Source: Collybiopsis luxurians FD-317 M1 (lineage: Eukaryota; Basidiomycota; Agaricomycetes; Agaricales; Omphalotaceae). Taken from it: a stretch of DNA of 64,000 nt. The translations under genes were made by a program, and so were the position numbers. This document shows positions 33,145 to 45,431 of the stretch, piece by piece; position 1 is the stretch's first letter; each line of letters starts with the position of its first letter. The notes beneath the pieces were generated by a model. The model was not told the origin of the DNA. It was given only the letters and a program-made list of their open reading frames with translations, and searched no databases. The stretch spans positions 299,500-363,499 of the forward strand of contig KN834749.1 of the NCBI GenBank assembly GCA_000827265.1, read 5' to 3'.

Positions 33145-35383
33145 TTAGGCAGCAGTAGCGACAGCGCTTTGATCAATGTCCTTTTTACGCATCTTCCTCG
33201 TTCTTGCAGGTAGAGAGCGCGCCAAGGCTGGCGGTACATTATCAAGTTGCATGGGAAGTGTCGTCGGATGACCCTGCAATGCATTTTCGATGAGGAAAGT
33301 GAATGCCAAGCCACAGAAGTTCACCGACATGTTTCTTATGGTACCGAAGACCGCTTGAGTTCTTGTAGCTTTTGAAGCAGTTCGGCCGATCACACACCCA
33401 GCGCTTCGTATTGTCAGGAGAATCCGATTCTGCACCGTCTGCGGATTCTTGGGCATCCAGATTGTTTAGGGCAGAGAAAGTCTTGGACATAGCCTGCTGG
33501 AAATGGGAAGAAGACCTAGGCAATGCGGTTAGCAACTCTTTAACATAGAGACTTGAAATTTACAGTTGCAGGTGATATTGCAGACCATTCAAACTCTGTC
33601 AAAATACACAATGAGAAACAACAAAGCGTGCGATAAGCCGAGAATTACGAACTTTCCAATATTTACTACACCCTGACAGACCACATCGATAAGGTTTTAT
33701 GTCTTCTGGGTCCTTGTGCAGTTTCACGTGTTCAAATAATTCTCTTGCAGTGGAAAAACAGGCTGCACTGTCTGAGGCGTCATTGGGCCAACACGTTGAG
33801 TGACCGCAAGCGTACGGTCGAAGAGTTTCGCTTGGAGAGTAAGAATAGAGTGAGAAACGTCGCTTGAGACTATTCTAAACACGTACTCGGACAGTGGGAG
33901 TGATGCTGAGAGACGAGTGGGACCCTGCTGGTTCTGCTTTCTAGTGAGAATCAGGTTTCTGAGGGGAGCAGGCCCTTTCGGGTGTGAGGTACTGGTAGAA
34001 AACAGTAGAGACTGGGACGGTGAAGGTTCAACTGGTAATTCTGCAGAGGCAGGTACGTCAGGACTAGATGGCAGAGTGTTTTCGATTTGAGGCAAAGGGC
34101 TAGATGGCGATGTAGATGTTCCAGGACTGGAAATCGGGGAGGATGGGCCAGTCACATCGAGCGGGCTGGACGGTATAGAGAATATTCCGGTCTGGGCGAG
34201 AGGACTGGGGGCAGGAGGCGAAGGAGAAAGTTCGGGAGATATGATACTAGAGGGGCTCTCGTTGAAGAAGAAAGGGTCAGGAAGAGCCATCAGCTCTTGC
34301 ATAGCAGGAGGTAACTTATCGGTTGGGTCAGCGTTAGCCTGATATGTCGGCGACGAATCAATCTGGGATGGTCCTGCTGGGCAAATCCCATTGTCATCAG
34401 GTATGAAGCCGTACATGCTATGATGAGAATATATGGTCGGTAGAATATGGGTGAAAAGACTGGGATCTGGCATGTCGTCCAGCAACACCGGACCGTTGTG
34501 GATGAATTCTTGGGTAAAGGAGTAAGGTGAGGACGTCGAGGACGATTCAGGTGTCTGATCAAATGTAACGTCCATTGGCAAATGTTCACTATAGGAATGA
34601 GAAATCGCTGGTCGTTCCTCGAGAGCGGCACTTAGGGAAGAGGAAGAGTATTGGAATGGCGCTGGAGCGGGGATCGGTGGTGCTTCTGGAGTATGCTCCC
34701 GAAAGCTTGTTTGAGTATCCTCAGTAGAAAATAAAGGATAGGATTCGGGCGGATAATAGGGGAATTCTGAATCAAAGTCATTCTGCGATTGTGAAGATGT
34801 AGACTGCGAAGACTGCGCGGATAGTTTCTTTTTCCGTTCAAGCAATTTGAATCTATGTTTAACCGATTTGAACAAAAGTGAATGAGATATTGAGCTTTAA
34901 ATACCTGTTACGGCAAGCTAAACTGCTTCGCTGGAGCTTGAAACCAATCTCCCTCCATTTGCCACCGATTTCACCATAAGCCTGCAACAAGCTAGCATCT
35001 TCATCAGAGGTCCATTCCTCTCGTTTGAGGTTAGGATCCAGCGCGTCATTGTAGCGTTTCGAACATGCGTCATCTGTCCTGCCGTCAATTTGCCTAGCAA
35101 TGAAAGACCATTTCGGACCATGAATGGTATAAAGATGAACAAGTAGAGCGTCTTCGGCCGTAGTCCAGGCAGATTTCTTGATCATAGGAGAAAGAGAATG
35201 AAGCCATCTCTGTCAAATGGTAAGCTGGTCAATAGACCGACAGAACTTGGAGCAGACCTTTCGACAAGCTTTGTTGTTTCGGCCTGGAACTTCTGCAGCG
35301 ACAGCCTTCCAATTGTCTTGAACACCATGCTTGGCCACAGCAATTCGCAGAAGATCGTCCTCATGCTGCGACCAAGGGCTCAT
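33145..35383 (-). CDS. R1R2R3 Myb DNA-binding protein, apparently with C-terminal C2H2 zinc fingers
   Basis: Nuclear transcription factor. The start at 35383 gives MSPWSQHEDDLLRIAVAKHG. Three Myb repeats follow with their spaced Trp or aromatic residues: NWKAVAAEVPGRNNKACRKR, then SAWTTAEDALLVHLY...KWSFIARQIDGRTDDAC, then EEWTSDEDASLLQAYGEIGG. A long Ser/Pro-rich region (about 34850-33930) is likely activating. On the same strand, 33900-33145 encodes zinc-finger-like segments: a C/H-rich unit around PYACGHSTCWPNDASD, then YRCGLSGCSKYWKSLNGLQY and WVCDRPNCFKSYKNSSGLRY followed by HKKHGHP. They resemble SFP1-type fingers. No ATG precedes this part, so it probably belongs to the Myb gene, joined by an intron near 33940-33880 whose exact donor I could not fix. 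Two tandem genes remain possible. The Myb frame itself would otherwise end at 33724. Confidence 0.75.
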
Positions 35384-36504
35384 CGAGAAGAAGACCAGGT
35401 GTGAAGCGGAATGGCGTTACGCTGTGACGTGAAGTGAGCGCTCAGCATAATAGGCGCCCAGGCGCGCACCGCAAAGCGTATCCAGATTATCTGCAGCTGT
35501 GTAGATACATAGGTTTAGCGATACGTGCACTTTCTGTATAGATTGATAGGCAGATACACGGCTCCGTCAGGGATGTAGGGTCCTCCGCCTCCGCTCTACA
35601 CATGTAAGTGGTAGCCTTACCCATCATCGGTTATCGGAGACAGAGCGGAGCAAAGAGCATGCGCTGGGATTCTAGAAAGTATACTCGTCCGGTTCACAAA
35701 CTGCTTGGCGGTGTCCACACCTGATCTCGAGGCTAGAGAAGAAACTGCGTAAACTAGATAACAATACAAAACTCGAAGCATTCTCTTTTAGGTACCAACC
35801 ACTACTAATTCATCGATTTGAGCACGGAACTCCTTGAACCATACCTAAAGGCGCGGAATAGGACCCACAGTTGAATCCGAGGCATCCATAACTCTGAAGC
35901 CTACCTGGTACCAGAGACCCGGGATGTCTGAAGCCGAAAAAGAAATGGTTAATGGTTACCAGGACTCCGGGACCAAACCAGGGCGCCGCCTCATGATCAC
36001 AATTGTGCTGACAATTCATTTGTGTCGGAATGATTCAAGCTACCCACAAAGTAACTTCCAAACCAAGAGATTGGTTGAAAATTGAATCAGAGATGAGAGA
36101 TGAGAGAAGATGCTCAAAAACGGTCTACCTCACGCACGCTGCTAAGCATCTTCAAGATTCCAAATATAATTACATGTAAAGTAGGCGCATATAACTACTC
36201 GGTAATTATATAACTTACTTGGAGCGTAAGAGCATCGTCAGAACCATAAGAAACAAGCCAACATAAAAAATACAATGGCGCCGTCCGTCTGATCAGACCA
36301 ATCCGGAGTGAAATCCGAGGAAAGCAAAGTTGCCAAGAGACGTGAACAGGTAACAAACACATATTAACCGCGAGCTGGAGGGAAGCAGAATGTAAGGGAG
36401 TGATGAAGTATATGCAGTGCGCCGCACATCTACTAATTGTACACGGATTCCAGAGTATAAACGACGTTGTACATACACTTTTCTTCTCGTCATTGGAACG
36501 AATG
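35384..36504. other. Intergenic, Myb upstream region to CDF 3' end
   Basis: About 1.1 kb. A minus-strand Cys-containing frame at 35810-36019 and the continuation of the CDF frame to 36195 are not supported as exons. Nothing else recognised. Confidence 0.5.
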
Positions 36505-38430
36505 TCATCGTCTTCGATGCTCCTATCAAAATATCCCATCAGATTTGTGTCCATGAGCGAGAAGAGTACACGCACAGGTGCATGAAAGGTTTCATGGTCT
36601 ACGTGAACGAACGCTCTTCCAATGTTGGGCAGAGTCTCAATTTTGTCCTGCAGTTGTTGACTTACGTCGTGAGCCTTCCAGAGAGGAGTTTTCGGATCCA
36701 TGACGATGTCAATCTCCACGAAATATTCCTGCATACACGTACCAAAATCATTCTCTACATCTGTCAGTCTTGGCGGCGAATAAATCTCACCGGTCCACTC
36801 TACAAAAGGCCGGAGAAGTGAGCAGATCAAACAAATCAAACCGAGACCAAAACTCACATGGTACGCCCGAATAGTGCCGACTTTGTCGATTTCCTCATTG
36901 AAGGTTAAAGCCTTGTAGGTCAAAAGTTGTAGCACGCTGTGCGGAGCAGACTTTCCGGCTAACAGCTGAAATTGATAGTAGATAGTTCTTCCCCATGAAA
37001 TAATAACGCCGAGGGCGATCTGTTGAAAAGGCCAAAAAAAGACATCAGTCGGACGCGCGACCTTCCACGGAGAAGATACGGATTACGGACGATAATAGCT
37101 CCCGTTGGGTCTAGGACTGCGAGAGGGAAGATCATAAGGGGGTGTGTATCGCTGGAATTAATGTGGTTGGAGGTACATACACCACCTGATTTTACTTCCA
37201 CCGGTGGACATGAGGATGCCTGTGTCAGGACTTTGAATGCCTGCACGACTTAAGTGGAAAGAAGACTCACCAAAGGCATTAATAAATAAGTCATTACGAT
37301 GATCCTCCCATAAGACTTGTACTTGGCTGGAATTTTTGCGCAACGAAAGGCAATATAGAAATAGCGCAAATTTCACAACTGTTGAATAGGACTTAGTGAA
37401 CAATTCGATGATTAATATGGCACATACGCAGTGCTGAGGCTACAGCTAAAAGAGAAGGAAGATGGAAATCTTTGACTGACCCTCTTGTATGGGTGACAAG
37501 ATCTCGCACAGATTCTACGATGACGACAAGATTGACGGAACTCATTCTGTGGGCTTTTCAGCTCTTCATCCAGTACAAATATAATAAACCTACAGGAATC
37601 CTATATGGGAACGCGCTAAGGTCTTGTAAGGATGCGAACCTGTTCAGTTCAAACGCACCGTATACTGTGTTTCCGATCGTCTCCAGCCTTGCTCCACCAA
37701 TTGGCCACTTGTGAATGTCTAACGACCGCGATTTATGGTGCAGCCATAATAAAAGCACATTACTTCCTATGTCAAAAACCGAATCGATACCCGTCGCGAG
37801 AAGACTCAAAGATAATGCTGAGATCGCGGCGTACACTATGAAGAATGAATAGATTGCACAAAAAGACAGAGGATGAACACACTTTGGAGGACGCATAAAG
37901 ATAAGTTGGCGATTAAACTGGCCCAAACAGCAATTTTGACCTACTCAGATGGTGAAAAACATAGACCCAGGGATGTAATAATCTAACCTACAGGTAGACG
38001 CGCTGCATCTTGCTCGTCCTGTGCTTCGTTGGTGTGCTCCTCAATAGATTTTAGTAACGAGATGATGAGCTAGATGAGTATTAGATCTCGAAAGAACGTA
38101 GGTAAACTAGCACGCACATCATTTTGCCTGGCATGATACTTCTGGAGCCTCCTTCCACTTTTACGGCTACGGAGCTCTTGTAGCTGCCTCTGAGACTTGA
38201 GACTATCGCGAAGATGAAAAGGATCGAGTGGCAAGACACTGGCGGACTCTGAACTACGTTCAATATCCTCGCTTTTGGTGCCATGATCGAGTACCGCTGT
38301 GTCGGACTGTGATCTTGCGTTAGGCTTTGCTCTCAAGGCATGAGCGGCACGAGAATGAACCTACTTGGGCAGGTAGAAGCGTTGGAACTGGAAAATGCAG
38401 GAATTCAGAGGCTCTATCGCTGGTGAACAT
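36505..38430 (-). CDS. Cation diffusion facilitator (CDF) metal transporter
   Basis: Proton-coupled divalent metal exporter (Mn, Fe or Zn), in a vacuolar, Golgi or mitochondrial membrane. The start at 38430 opens MFTSDRASEFLHF. The N-terminal cytosolic part contains LKSQRQLQELRSRKSGRRLQ, then QNDLIISLLKSIEEHTNEA and DAARLPVKIAVWASLIANL, the usual layout of fungal MMT/MSC2-type CDFs. The metal-site signature on TM2 is DSVFDIGSN; HKWPIGGARLETIGN follows. Many small exons complete the helices. The cytosolic C-terminal domain includes VEIDIVMDPKTPLWKAHDVS and DHETFHAP. A last short exon joins in frame across a 53-nt intron to end EHRRR at 36505. Metal preference: DxxxD motif on TM2 suggests Mn/Fe rather than Zn, but this is uncertain. 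Confidence 0.92.
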
Positions 38431-39411
38431 AGCGTCCTCGGGAACGCCAGATAAGCGAAGAATAATCCAGCGCGTAGAAAAAATATGGAGACCAGGATAG
38501 TGAGAAAATCCAAGAGAGTGGAAATAGATACCGTAATTGGAATCTGGTTGGCAGGAATCTGATCAAGTCAATCTGGGGAAATGATGGCACACGTTTCCCA
38601 GCTTTTCGGGGCGGGTCAGCCAACACAGGAGATGGATGAAGAAATGCTTGAATTCTTGAACGAACGAGGGAGAAAAACGGTACCAGTGTAAAATTCTTAC
38701 TATTCAAGGACGAACAGCAAAATTTTATGGCTAAGTTTTTGGGAGCGGTGCCTTTTGAATGCAGGGGTACCGGTTTCCACGAGCACAAGATACCGGGGTT
38801 GCATCTTGAGAAATACTGCCAGGATTCAGCGACCTTCGGACGACGTTCATCGAGCTTTGGACGACTGGGACCACATCAGATGGCTGTTGCAGGCAAAGTC
38901 CCCTCGTTGGTAGAGTATCTCCAGGATTCTCAACAATGAATGCGAAGAAATCTTATCAGTCTGCCGTGTGTTAGACCGTGCGCCGTTTATATTACTAATA
39001 ACATCTTGCGTCAATGACGAACGACGAGGACGCGTTGCGAAGACTGATGCCTGTTCTTATCCTTCTGGCCTGTCTAATGTAAGCTGAGATGCAAATCTTG
39101 TCGAGACAGAATCTGATACGCTTTTTATGTAGCATTGGAGGAATTCTGTGGTGTTTTTGTAGTTCATGCATGGGGGCGCCAATGCGCAGACTTGCGTCAA
39201 ATCTATGGGAGTTCGTCGTTTTGAGTGCTAAACATGGAGGAGACAGACGACGGAGATTTGGAGATTCGGAACTATGGGAGATGGAGCATCGAAGAGGAAT
39301 ATGAATATGCTGTATGATCATTGAAAGAAATGAAATTTCATAATGAGTGCTATGAGCCTCAGTTCCGTAAAAGGCAAAAAATTGTTTTGGTATTGTTTGG
39401 CCCTTGCCAGC
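38431..39411. other. Divergent intergenic region, CDF and secreted protein
   Basis: About 1 kb. A few open but unsupported frames; no recognisable gene. Confidence 0.45.
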
Positions 39412-39418
39412 TATTTAA
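39412..39418 (+). promoter_or_regulatory. TATA-like element of the secreted Ser/Pro-rich gene
   Basis: TATTTAA about 110 bp upstream of the ATG at 39529. Confidence 0.35.
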
Positions 39419-39528
39419 GTCTGCAACCCCCAATAACGCTTCTTCAACTTGTACTTCCATCATCTACTTGGAAAGACCTGTACACATCTCTATCTTATAC
39501 TAGACCTACGTTCTCTATTTACCAAATC

Positions 39529-40539
39529 ATGAAACTTTCATCCAGTTCATCGCTCGTCTTTGCTACTCTGGCTATATCCTCATCCTCTTCAACCTTGTCC
39601 GCTCTTGCTGCCCCCGCAGGTGATCCCGCCCAAGCTCATTCTGGCGTTAGTGCACCCAATAACAATTTTAATGCTGCTCGCCGTGGTTCTATCTCTTTTC
39701 CCCGCGCCCAAGACGATATTCAAGAAGCGCCTTTCCAAGGTTTGTCGCGCATATCTGCCTTTTTTGTTTCATCTCCCCTAATGCAAACGGTAGAGCAAGA
39801 TCGAGCCGTTGAGAAACGAGATCCCATTGGTAGCATATGTGCCTTGCTCACTAGTTTACCACTCGGTCCACTGGTTAGTCCACTACTGTGTCCGCCAGAC
39901 AAATCAATCGACACCGCCAGTGCCGATAGTTTGGCAATGTTCGACCAGTCTTCACCTTCGGACACGTCCAGTGATCAGACTTCCGCTTTCTCTGCATCTG
40001 TTTCTCCGTCATCTAGCAGTTCTTCTGCGTGCAACATGCCCACACAACCACCTTCCCGTCGTGGTGTCTCCCAACACCCAGAAGCTGTTCCCGACGCGGC
40101 TGCTGGCGTTGTCGGCTCCACCCCGGCTGGCGGTGAAGCCGCATCTTCACCAGTCAACCCCAATGACTTGTCGAACACCGCTAAACCAGTCAAGAGCCAT
40201 TCGGGAGACGCCACTCAGAGTGCGGGCCAGGCTCCATCCAAAGTCGTTAATCAGGTTCCCAAGTCGATCAAAGATGAGGCTGGGAAAGCAAAAGGCGAAC
40301 TTCCTCAAACCGCGAAAGGTACTGCAGGAAAAGTCGGCCAAGTTGTTTCGGAGCAAGTTCCCGCTCGCAGAAGTCATCGAGCTCGTCGTGACGTACCGCC
40401 TTCCGCTTCGACTTCTTCTTCGGTTCATCCTCCCGCTCAGCCTCCAGTTCAGCCCCCAGTTCAGTCTCCAGTTCAGCCTTCGGCCAGTACCACTGATACG
40501 AGCACAGTAGCTGAGCCTACCACCCCGACCTCTGCTTAA
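39529..40539 (+). CDS. Secreted Ser/Pro-rich protein, unknown
   Basis: Single exon of 336 aa. An in-frame ATG further upstream (39343) would mask the signal peptide; starting at 39529 gives MKLSSSSSLVFATLAISSSS..., a good signal peptide ending near ALA-AP. A Lys-Arg pair in VEKRDPIGSICALL (about residues 102-103) is a possible kexin site. The short hydrophobic stretch after it is flanked by two Cys. The rest is low-complexity: Ser/Ala/Pro-rich with a Lys/Gly segment and, near the end, the repeat QPPVQPPVQSPVQ. An Arg-rich patch RRSHRARRD precedes it. No known domain. Looks like an extracellular or cell-wall protein processed in the Golgi. Not part of the RiPP island and has no repeats of the AWE type. 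Confidence 0.75.
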   Translation: MKLSSSSSLVFATLAISSSSSTLSALAAPAGDPAQAHSGVSAPNNNFNAARRGSISFPRAQDDIQEAPFQGLSRISAFFVSSPLMQTVEQDRAVEKRDPIGSICALLTSLPLGPLVSPLLCPPDKSIDTASADSLAMFDQSSPSDTSSDQTSAFSASVSPSSSSSSACNMPTQPPSRRGVSQHPEAVPDAAAGVVGSTPAGGEAASSPVNPNDLSNTAKPVKSHSGDATQSAGQAPSKVVNQVPKSIKDEAGKAKGELPQTAKGTAGKVGQVVSEQVPARRSHRARRDVPPSASTSSSVHPPAQPPVQPPVQSPVQPSASTTDTSTVAEPTTPTSA

Positions 40540-41936
40540 ACTGACGCCCACTGCCTGTTTCGTTTCGTTTGCAAAGACTATAAGATTGTCCTGCTGCCTT
40601 GACTGATATACCCTTGGCTTTAAGCTCATGACTCGCATGTAATGAGTACTGTACAGAAGAAAAATAAAAAACGAAAATATTGTTGCTCGCGATTAGTTCA
40701 ATCGATGGATCAAATTCAATATTTGTTAAAAACAAATACTACTTACATCCTGAGGCATCTATCATCGCGATAAGTCTTGCTTTGACTAATTCCCAATTCG
40801 GCTAAAGCTGAGTAATCAATAAATCGGTTTTTGTTCTTCCCGTTCTACATACTAAGACCTATCCGTGAGTTTTAAACAATACGTATTGTACATCGATAGT
40901 AAGTAGTGCCAGTCTTCGGGATTTGTCAGGGAGATTTATCTACATGTACAAGCCGTACTCCCTGCCTCAACTCGTCTAAAACCCAGCAGGAAAGCTGTCG
41001 GAATAAACGGTGCAATTCCGATACCGATAGGTTCGAGTATATATTAAACTGTAATCTAGTTGTACCGTCAGTGTCACGGTAGACTGTCAATGAAATAAGT
41101 GGTAAAACTAAAGGAAGCAAAAAATGAACTGTGCGAGCGTTCCGATTAGACGCATAGATGCGTATCTCTTGAAAATATGCAGGTTTGCCGAAGAGTATAT
41201 CATCGGACGGCATGTGCCCACTGCCAAGCGCAATCCTTGGACTTCCCGCCAACGCTATACTGTACCTAAACCAAACCTAGACCGGCAGCCTGAGCGTGTT
41301 GGAGTTTGAAAACCGTGGCAATGAAGGTTGCTCGCGCCCTTCCCGCCATTTTTATTCACGAACTATGTTAGCCAGGCTAATCTCCTGCTACTCATTTGTC
41401 ACATGGCACGTAGCTTTGTGGACCGATCGTTCAATGATCACATTCTCAACCAGTGTTGCGGCTCCCCGCTCCTTAGTACATAGTCTTACTTACTTGCGGT
41501 AATGAAGAGTTCAAAAAAGATCACATTCTCACTCGGAGCCGCGTTCATTGCAACGCCTACAGTAGGCCAACGGTAGCCATTTAATGTTTGAGCCGGTTGT
41601 CAGCCGGGATCCAAGGCTTGCAGTGAGCCGTGCGACCGGCAGATTGTTTTTTTTTTCGAGCTGTCAAGGCTACTTAGAATTTTATCTCGTAAATCGTGTC
41701 CTCCTAGATGTAACAGGTTCCTCATAATTCGTGGAGAAGCACGAGAACGATGCACCAGACTACAGATATCGTTGTAAGAATACAATACTATGAGCTGAAC
41801 AGGGCAGATTCTCCCATGAGTTTTGAATATCTGAATGATCTGGTTTGCGGAGTGACTACAATTAATTGACCTCAGTAATCGAACCTTTATTTATACTAGG
41901 GCATTTCTCTGGGCTCTTTCCCTTCCGATTCTCCCT
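40540..41936. other. Intergenic, 1.4 kb
   Basis: AT-rich; no frame on either strand has exon-like joins. TATTTATA at 41888-41895, 42-49 bp before the next ATG, is a plausible TATA box of the monooxygenase gene. Confidence 0.5.
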
Positions 41937-44517
41937 ATGACCGGAACATCAACCACGAACGGCCAAACGACTTATACGCCCAGCAGCCGGTATAAGTTGC
42001 CAAATTTTTGCATTGACGAGCCTCGTCCGATAAAAGTCGTGATCATTGGAGCAGGATATTCTGGTAAGTTCGCAGAATAGCATCTTGATATTTCCCGACG
42101 CAAATTACCTTGCAGGCATCGTCGCTGGAATTCGGTATGTCTACATAAGTCGATCCGAAATGATTGCATTACGAAGTTCCGGATGCAATTGACGTATACC
42201 TAATCTAGTTTCCTTCAAAGAGTCAAAAATATAGATCTTATCATATACGAAGCCAACGCAGGCGTTGGAGGGGCGTGGTTTGTGAATCGATATCCTGTAG
42301 GAGCTGCTTATACTCTCTCTTCCGCCGCCGAGCCAAAACTGTTCTCTTAGGGTCTTGCATGCGATATACCGTCTCATTGCGTACGTCTCGTACTGCTGCT
42401 GTCCAAATAATGCGCTTGGTAACAATGCCCATGTAGTACCAACTTACATTCGCCGAGAACGTAAGTTCGTATCGATTCAGCTAATCCGTATTGATTCAAG
42501 CCCTCCCAAGCCAAACTGGTCCCAATTTTATTCCCCTGGTCCAGAGATTCAGGACTACCTCGAATCGGTAGTGGACAAGTTCCACTTAGGTCCCTACATT
42601 AAGCTGCAGCATCGCCTTATCCGAGCTCAATACCATGAAAAGACGGGAAAATGGCATCTAACCATCAGAAGGCACGCTGGGAAACGACCTGAAGTACATA
42701 TTAACGGCTCGAATAGGGAGAACTACGAGACAGCCAAGAATGGTTTCCAGGATATAGAAGATACTGCGGACGTGCTTTTCACTGCTGTTGGCAGTCTCAG
42801 TAGGTGGTCATGGCCAGAGATTGAAGGTCTGGAAAACTTTCAGGGCAAGGTGATCCACAGTGCACAATGGGAGACAGGAGAAGGAGATTCAGGTCCCAAG
42901 ACGAAATGGGAAGACACGGTGAAAAGCTGGGGAACTAAGAAAGTTGGTGTGATTGGCGTAGTGAGTTAACTGAGGGCCGGCTGCATCAAGGCAAAATTAA
43001 CGTGCCCTCGCAGGGATCATCTGCCATCCAAATTGTCCCGGCTCTCCAACCGAAGGTAGCCCAAGTTGTCAACTTTGTGAGAGGGAAGACGTGGGTCAGC
43101 GCAAGCTTTGTCCGAGAATTTCTTGTTAAGCTTGCAGCCGGCGACGAGACTGTGGATAATTGTACGCACGTTTCTGGAGTGACAAATAGATGCACTCAAC
43201 TCTAGAGGGATAGATACATTCACCGACGAGGACAAGCAAAGGTTCAGCGATGCCGAATATTACAAAAAATTTCGACAGGAGCTCGAGTCGGATTTAAATG
43301 TAGGGCATCGAATTATCGAATGCTGCTCGACGCTGATTCCCATTCAGGGAGCCCATCCGGCCACGCTACGAGGACATCCTCTTCAGCAGGGAGCCCGAAA
43401 GATTTTTGAAGAAACCATGAAACTGAAGCTGACCAAGAAACCCTGGATCGCAGACCACTGTGAGTACGCTACTGACACAGTGCGCACAGTCGCTAAAAGT
43501 ACTCCAGTGATACCCAACTTTTCTGTCGCTTGTCGTCGATTGACACCAGGGCCGGGATATCTCGAAGCCTTATGTGAAGATAATGCAAGAAAAAGCAACC
43601 TTCGGTGGATGAGTGTATAACTTACTATATTCCCGCATAGGTCGAATTTGTTCCAGAAACAATCAAACGAGTGACTTCGAAAGGCATTGAAACCACGGAC
43701 GGCAAACACAGAGAGTTGGACGTCATTGTGTGCGCGACAGGCTTCGACACATCTTACAAACTGCCGTTCCCGTTCATTGGCCGGAATGGTGTCGACCTAA
43801 AGGACAAATTTGACCCTCATCCACGTACATACCTCGGCATTACAGTCGACGGGTTTCCCAACTGGTTTTCAGCTTTAGGACCCAATACCGCCGTCGGCGC
43901 GGGAAGTCTCCTCATCTTACTCGAACGGCAAGTAGATTATGCCGTAGCAGCAACATTGAAGCTGCAAAGAGAGCGGATCAAGAGTATCGAAGTGAAAAAA
44001 CAGGCCGTGGATGACTTTGATGAGTTCATCGAGGTTAGATCTCAGGCTCGCCTCTTTGCACCATACTGACGTTCCGCAGAGTTTCTTCCCTACGGTGAGT
44101 AAGATGAAATCTGTCCACAGTGTATGACATCCTAATGAGAGTAGAGTGTATTTGGCGAGAAATGTCGTTCGTGGTACAAGGTTGGTAAAGAGGAGGGAAG
44201 GGTCGTGTCACTTTGGCCAGGTAAGTTTACAGAATCAATCAAAGTTTATGACCACAATCGCGGTACAGGATCCTGCTTGCATTGTGTCCGAGCCCTGGAA
44301 CACCCGCGATGGGAAGACTACGACTACGAGCTTTTAGATTCCGGAGTTACAAACAGATTCTTTTGGTTCGGCGACGGAAACACTCTGGCGGACAAAACTC
44401 CAGGAGCCGACCGTAAGTTCATAGCCTTCCTATTGACAAAGCCTGTCATTATGTCGTTGTATAGGTGCGTGGTACTTGGACGAGGTGGACGTCCCGCCTA
44501 CTGGAAATAGCCGCTGA
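41937..44517 (+). CDS. FAD/NADPH-dependent Baeyer-Villiger-type monooxygenase
   Basis: Flavin monooxygenase that inserts oxygen next to ketones, or otherwise oxidises small molecules. The start at 41937 (MTGTSTTNG) leads to the FAD-binding strand VVIIGAGYSG, GIR across the next intron, and DLIIYEANAGVGGAW. Then come NRYP, GLACDIPSHCYQLTF, PSKPNWSQFYSPG, EIQDYLESVVDKF and VLFTAVGSLSRWSWPEIEGL. The second nucleotide-binding site is VGVIGVGSSAIQIVPAL. After it come VDVIVCATGFD-like residues (LDVIVCATGFDTSYKLPFP) and LGITVDGFPNWFSALGPN. Ten or so exons; the last two join to give LDEVDVPPTGNSR and the stop at 44517. Most like cyclohexanone-monooxygenase-type fungal BVMOs. Substrate unknown; no biosynthetic genes lie beside it. 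Confidence 0.9.
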
Positions 44518-44637
44518 AGATACAAGATCTTTCTGCGCAGCCAATGAGACGAAATCGAAGCTGGAGACTTTTCTATATTGCCGCACTTATGTATATGTAT
44601 GTATTAGCTATCTATGTCCATTCTCAGAGAGCACGAA

Positions 44638-45120
44638 TCAACCATGATAAGTGAAAGAAACATACGATTCCTCATCTTTGGCTAATTCGAAACCAACCCA
44701 GACCAGTTCAGAGCAACCGCTACACCCAATCAAGTGTGTCCCACTTTCCATATCATCTTCGGTAATACGGTATATCGCACCACAGCGACAAGGTAAAGTC
44801 CAAGCAGATTGATCAATTGGATCTTCTTCGAACTCCTCTAGTGAGATCACTTGAGCAGGGCGAGGCCCAACGGAACTCCTTTCCTGCTCAAGTTGGACGT
44901 CATATAGAGCACGAAGGGAGGGCGACGACAGGATTCTGTAAGCTTCTTTAATCATGGCGATGTGCACAGTAGTGGGTTTAGAAGCATTTTTATCTGGATG
45001 ATGAGTCAAAAGGGCCCTGTGGTATGCAGATTTTACTTGTTCTGCAGAGGAATTTCTAGCCAAAGCTAGAACCTCGTAAAGATCGACATTCTGAGCTTGA
45101 TCCAGGTTGGAGGAAGAGTG
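44638..45120 (-). CDS. DPH4: Diphthamide biosynthesis J-protein DPH4 (DnaJ + CSL zinc finger)
   Basis: Partner of the diphthamide pathway that modifies eEF2; its CSL zinc finger carries iron or zinc for electron transfer to Dph1-Dph2. The J domain reads DLYEVLALARNSSAEQVKSA, then HHPDKNAS with the HPD tripeptide, and MIKEAYRILSSPSLRALYD. The CSL domain shows PCRCGAIYRITEDDME then LIGCSGCSELVWVGFE, with the four metal-binding Cys. It ends VSFTYHG at 44638. The initiator ATG was not found: the frame is open to about 45120 but the first codons probably lie in a small upstream exon. Family length (about 150-170 aa) fits. Confidence 0.85.
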   Translation of the reverse strand, partial: HSSSNLDQAQNVDLYEVLALARNSSAEQVKSAYHRALLTHHPDKNASKPTTVHIAMIKEAYRILSSPSLRALYDVQLEQERSSVGPRPAQVISLEEFEEDPIDQSAWTLPCRCGAIYRITEDDMESGTHLIGCSGCSELVWVGFELAKDEESYVSFTYHG

Positions 45121-45431
45121 GAAGTAAACACGTGATGATTACTGCATATGTACCTCCGATGGGCCGTTTCCATTTCCGGCGCAGGCAAGATAAACCAAGT
45201 ATACACGGATAGTTCAAACCTCGTTCTTCCTCTGAGGCATCTATCTACCCTCTTGAAGGACCCTGCATTTCACCAGCATATGCGAAAGGCCCAAGGCTAC
45301 ACTCCTATTCTTTGGCAACAATTCCTTACGTACGCGCCAAAATCGGCAATTGACAATTATTCAAGTACATACTTACTGAACCGTCAATGATTTGGCCACA
45401 ATTCTTGTTCGGAGTCTGAATCTCTGTCGGA

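Noticed and set aside
35810..36019. Cys-containing minus-strand frame, considered as a small secreted protein
   Set aside because: No signal peptide and no flanking splice signals; composition not convincing.
36195..36504. Continuation of the CDF frame past the C-terminal domain
   Set aside because: A 53-nt GT-AG intron leads to a short final exon ending EHRRR and a stop at 36505, matching the usual CDF end.
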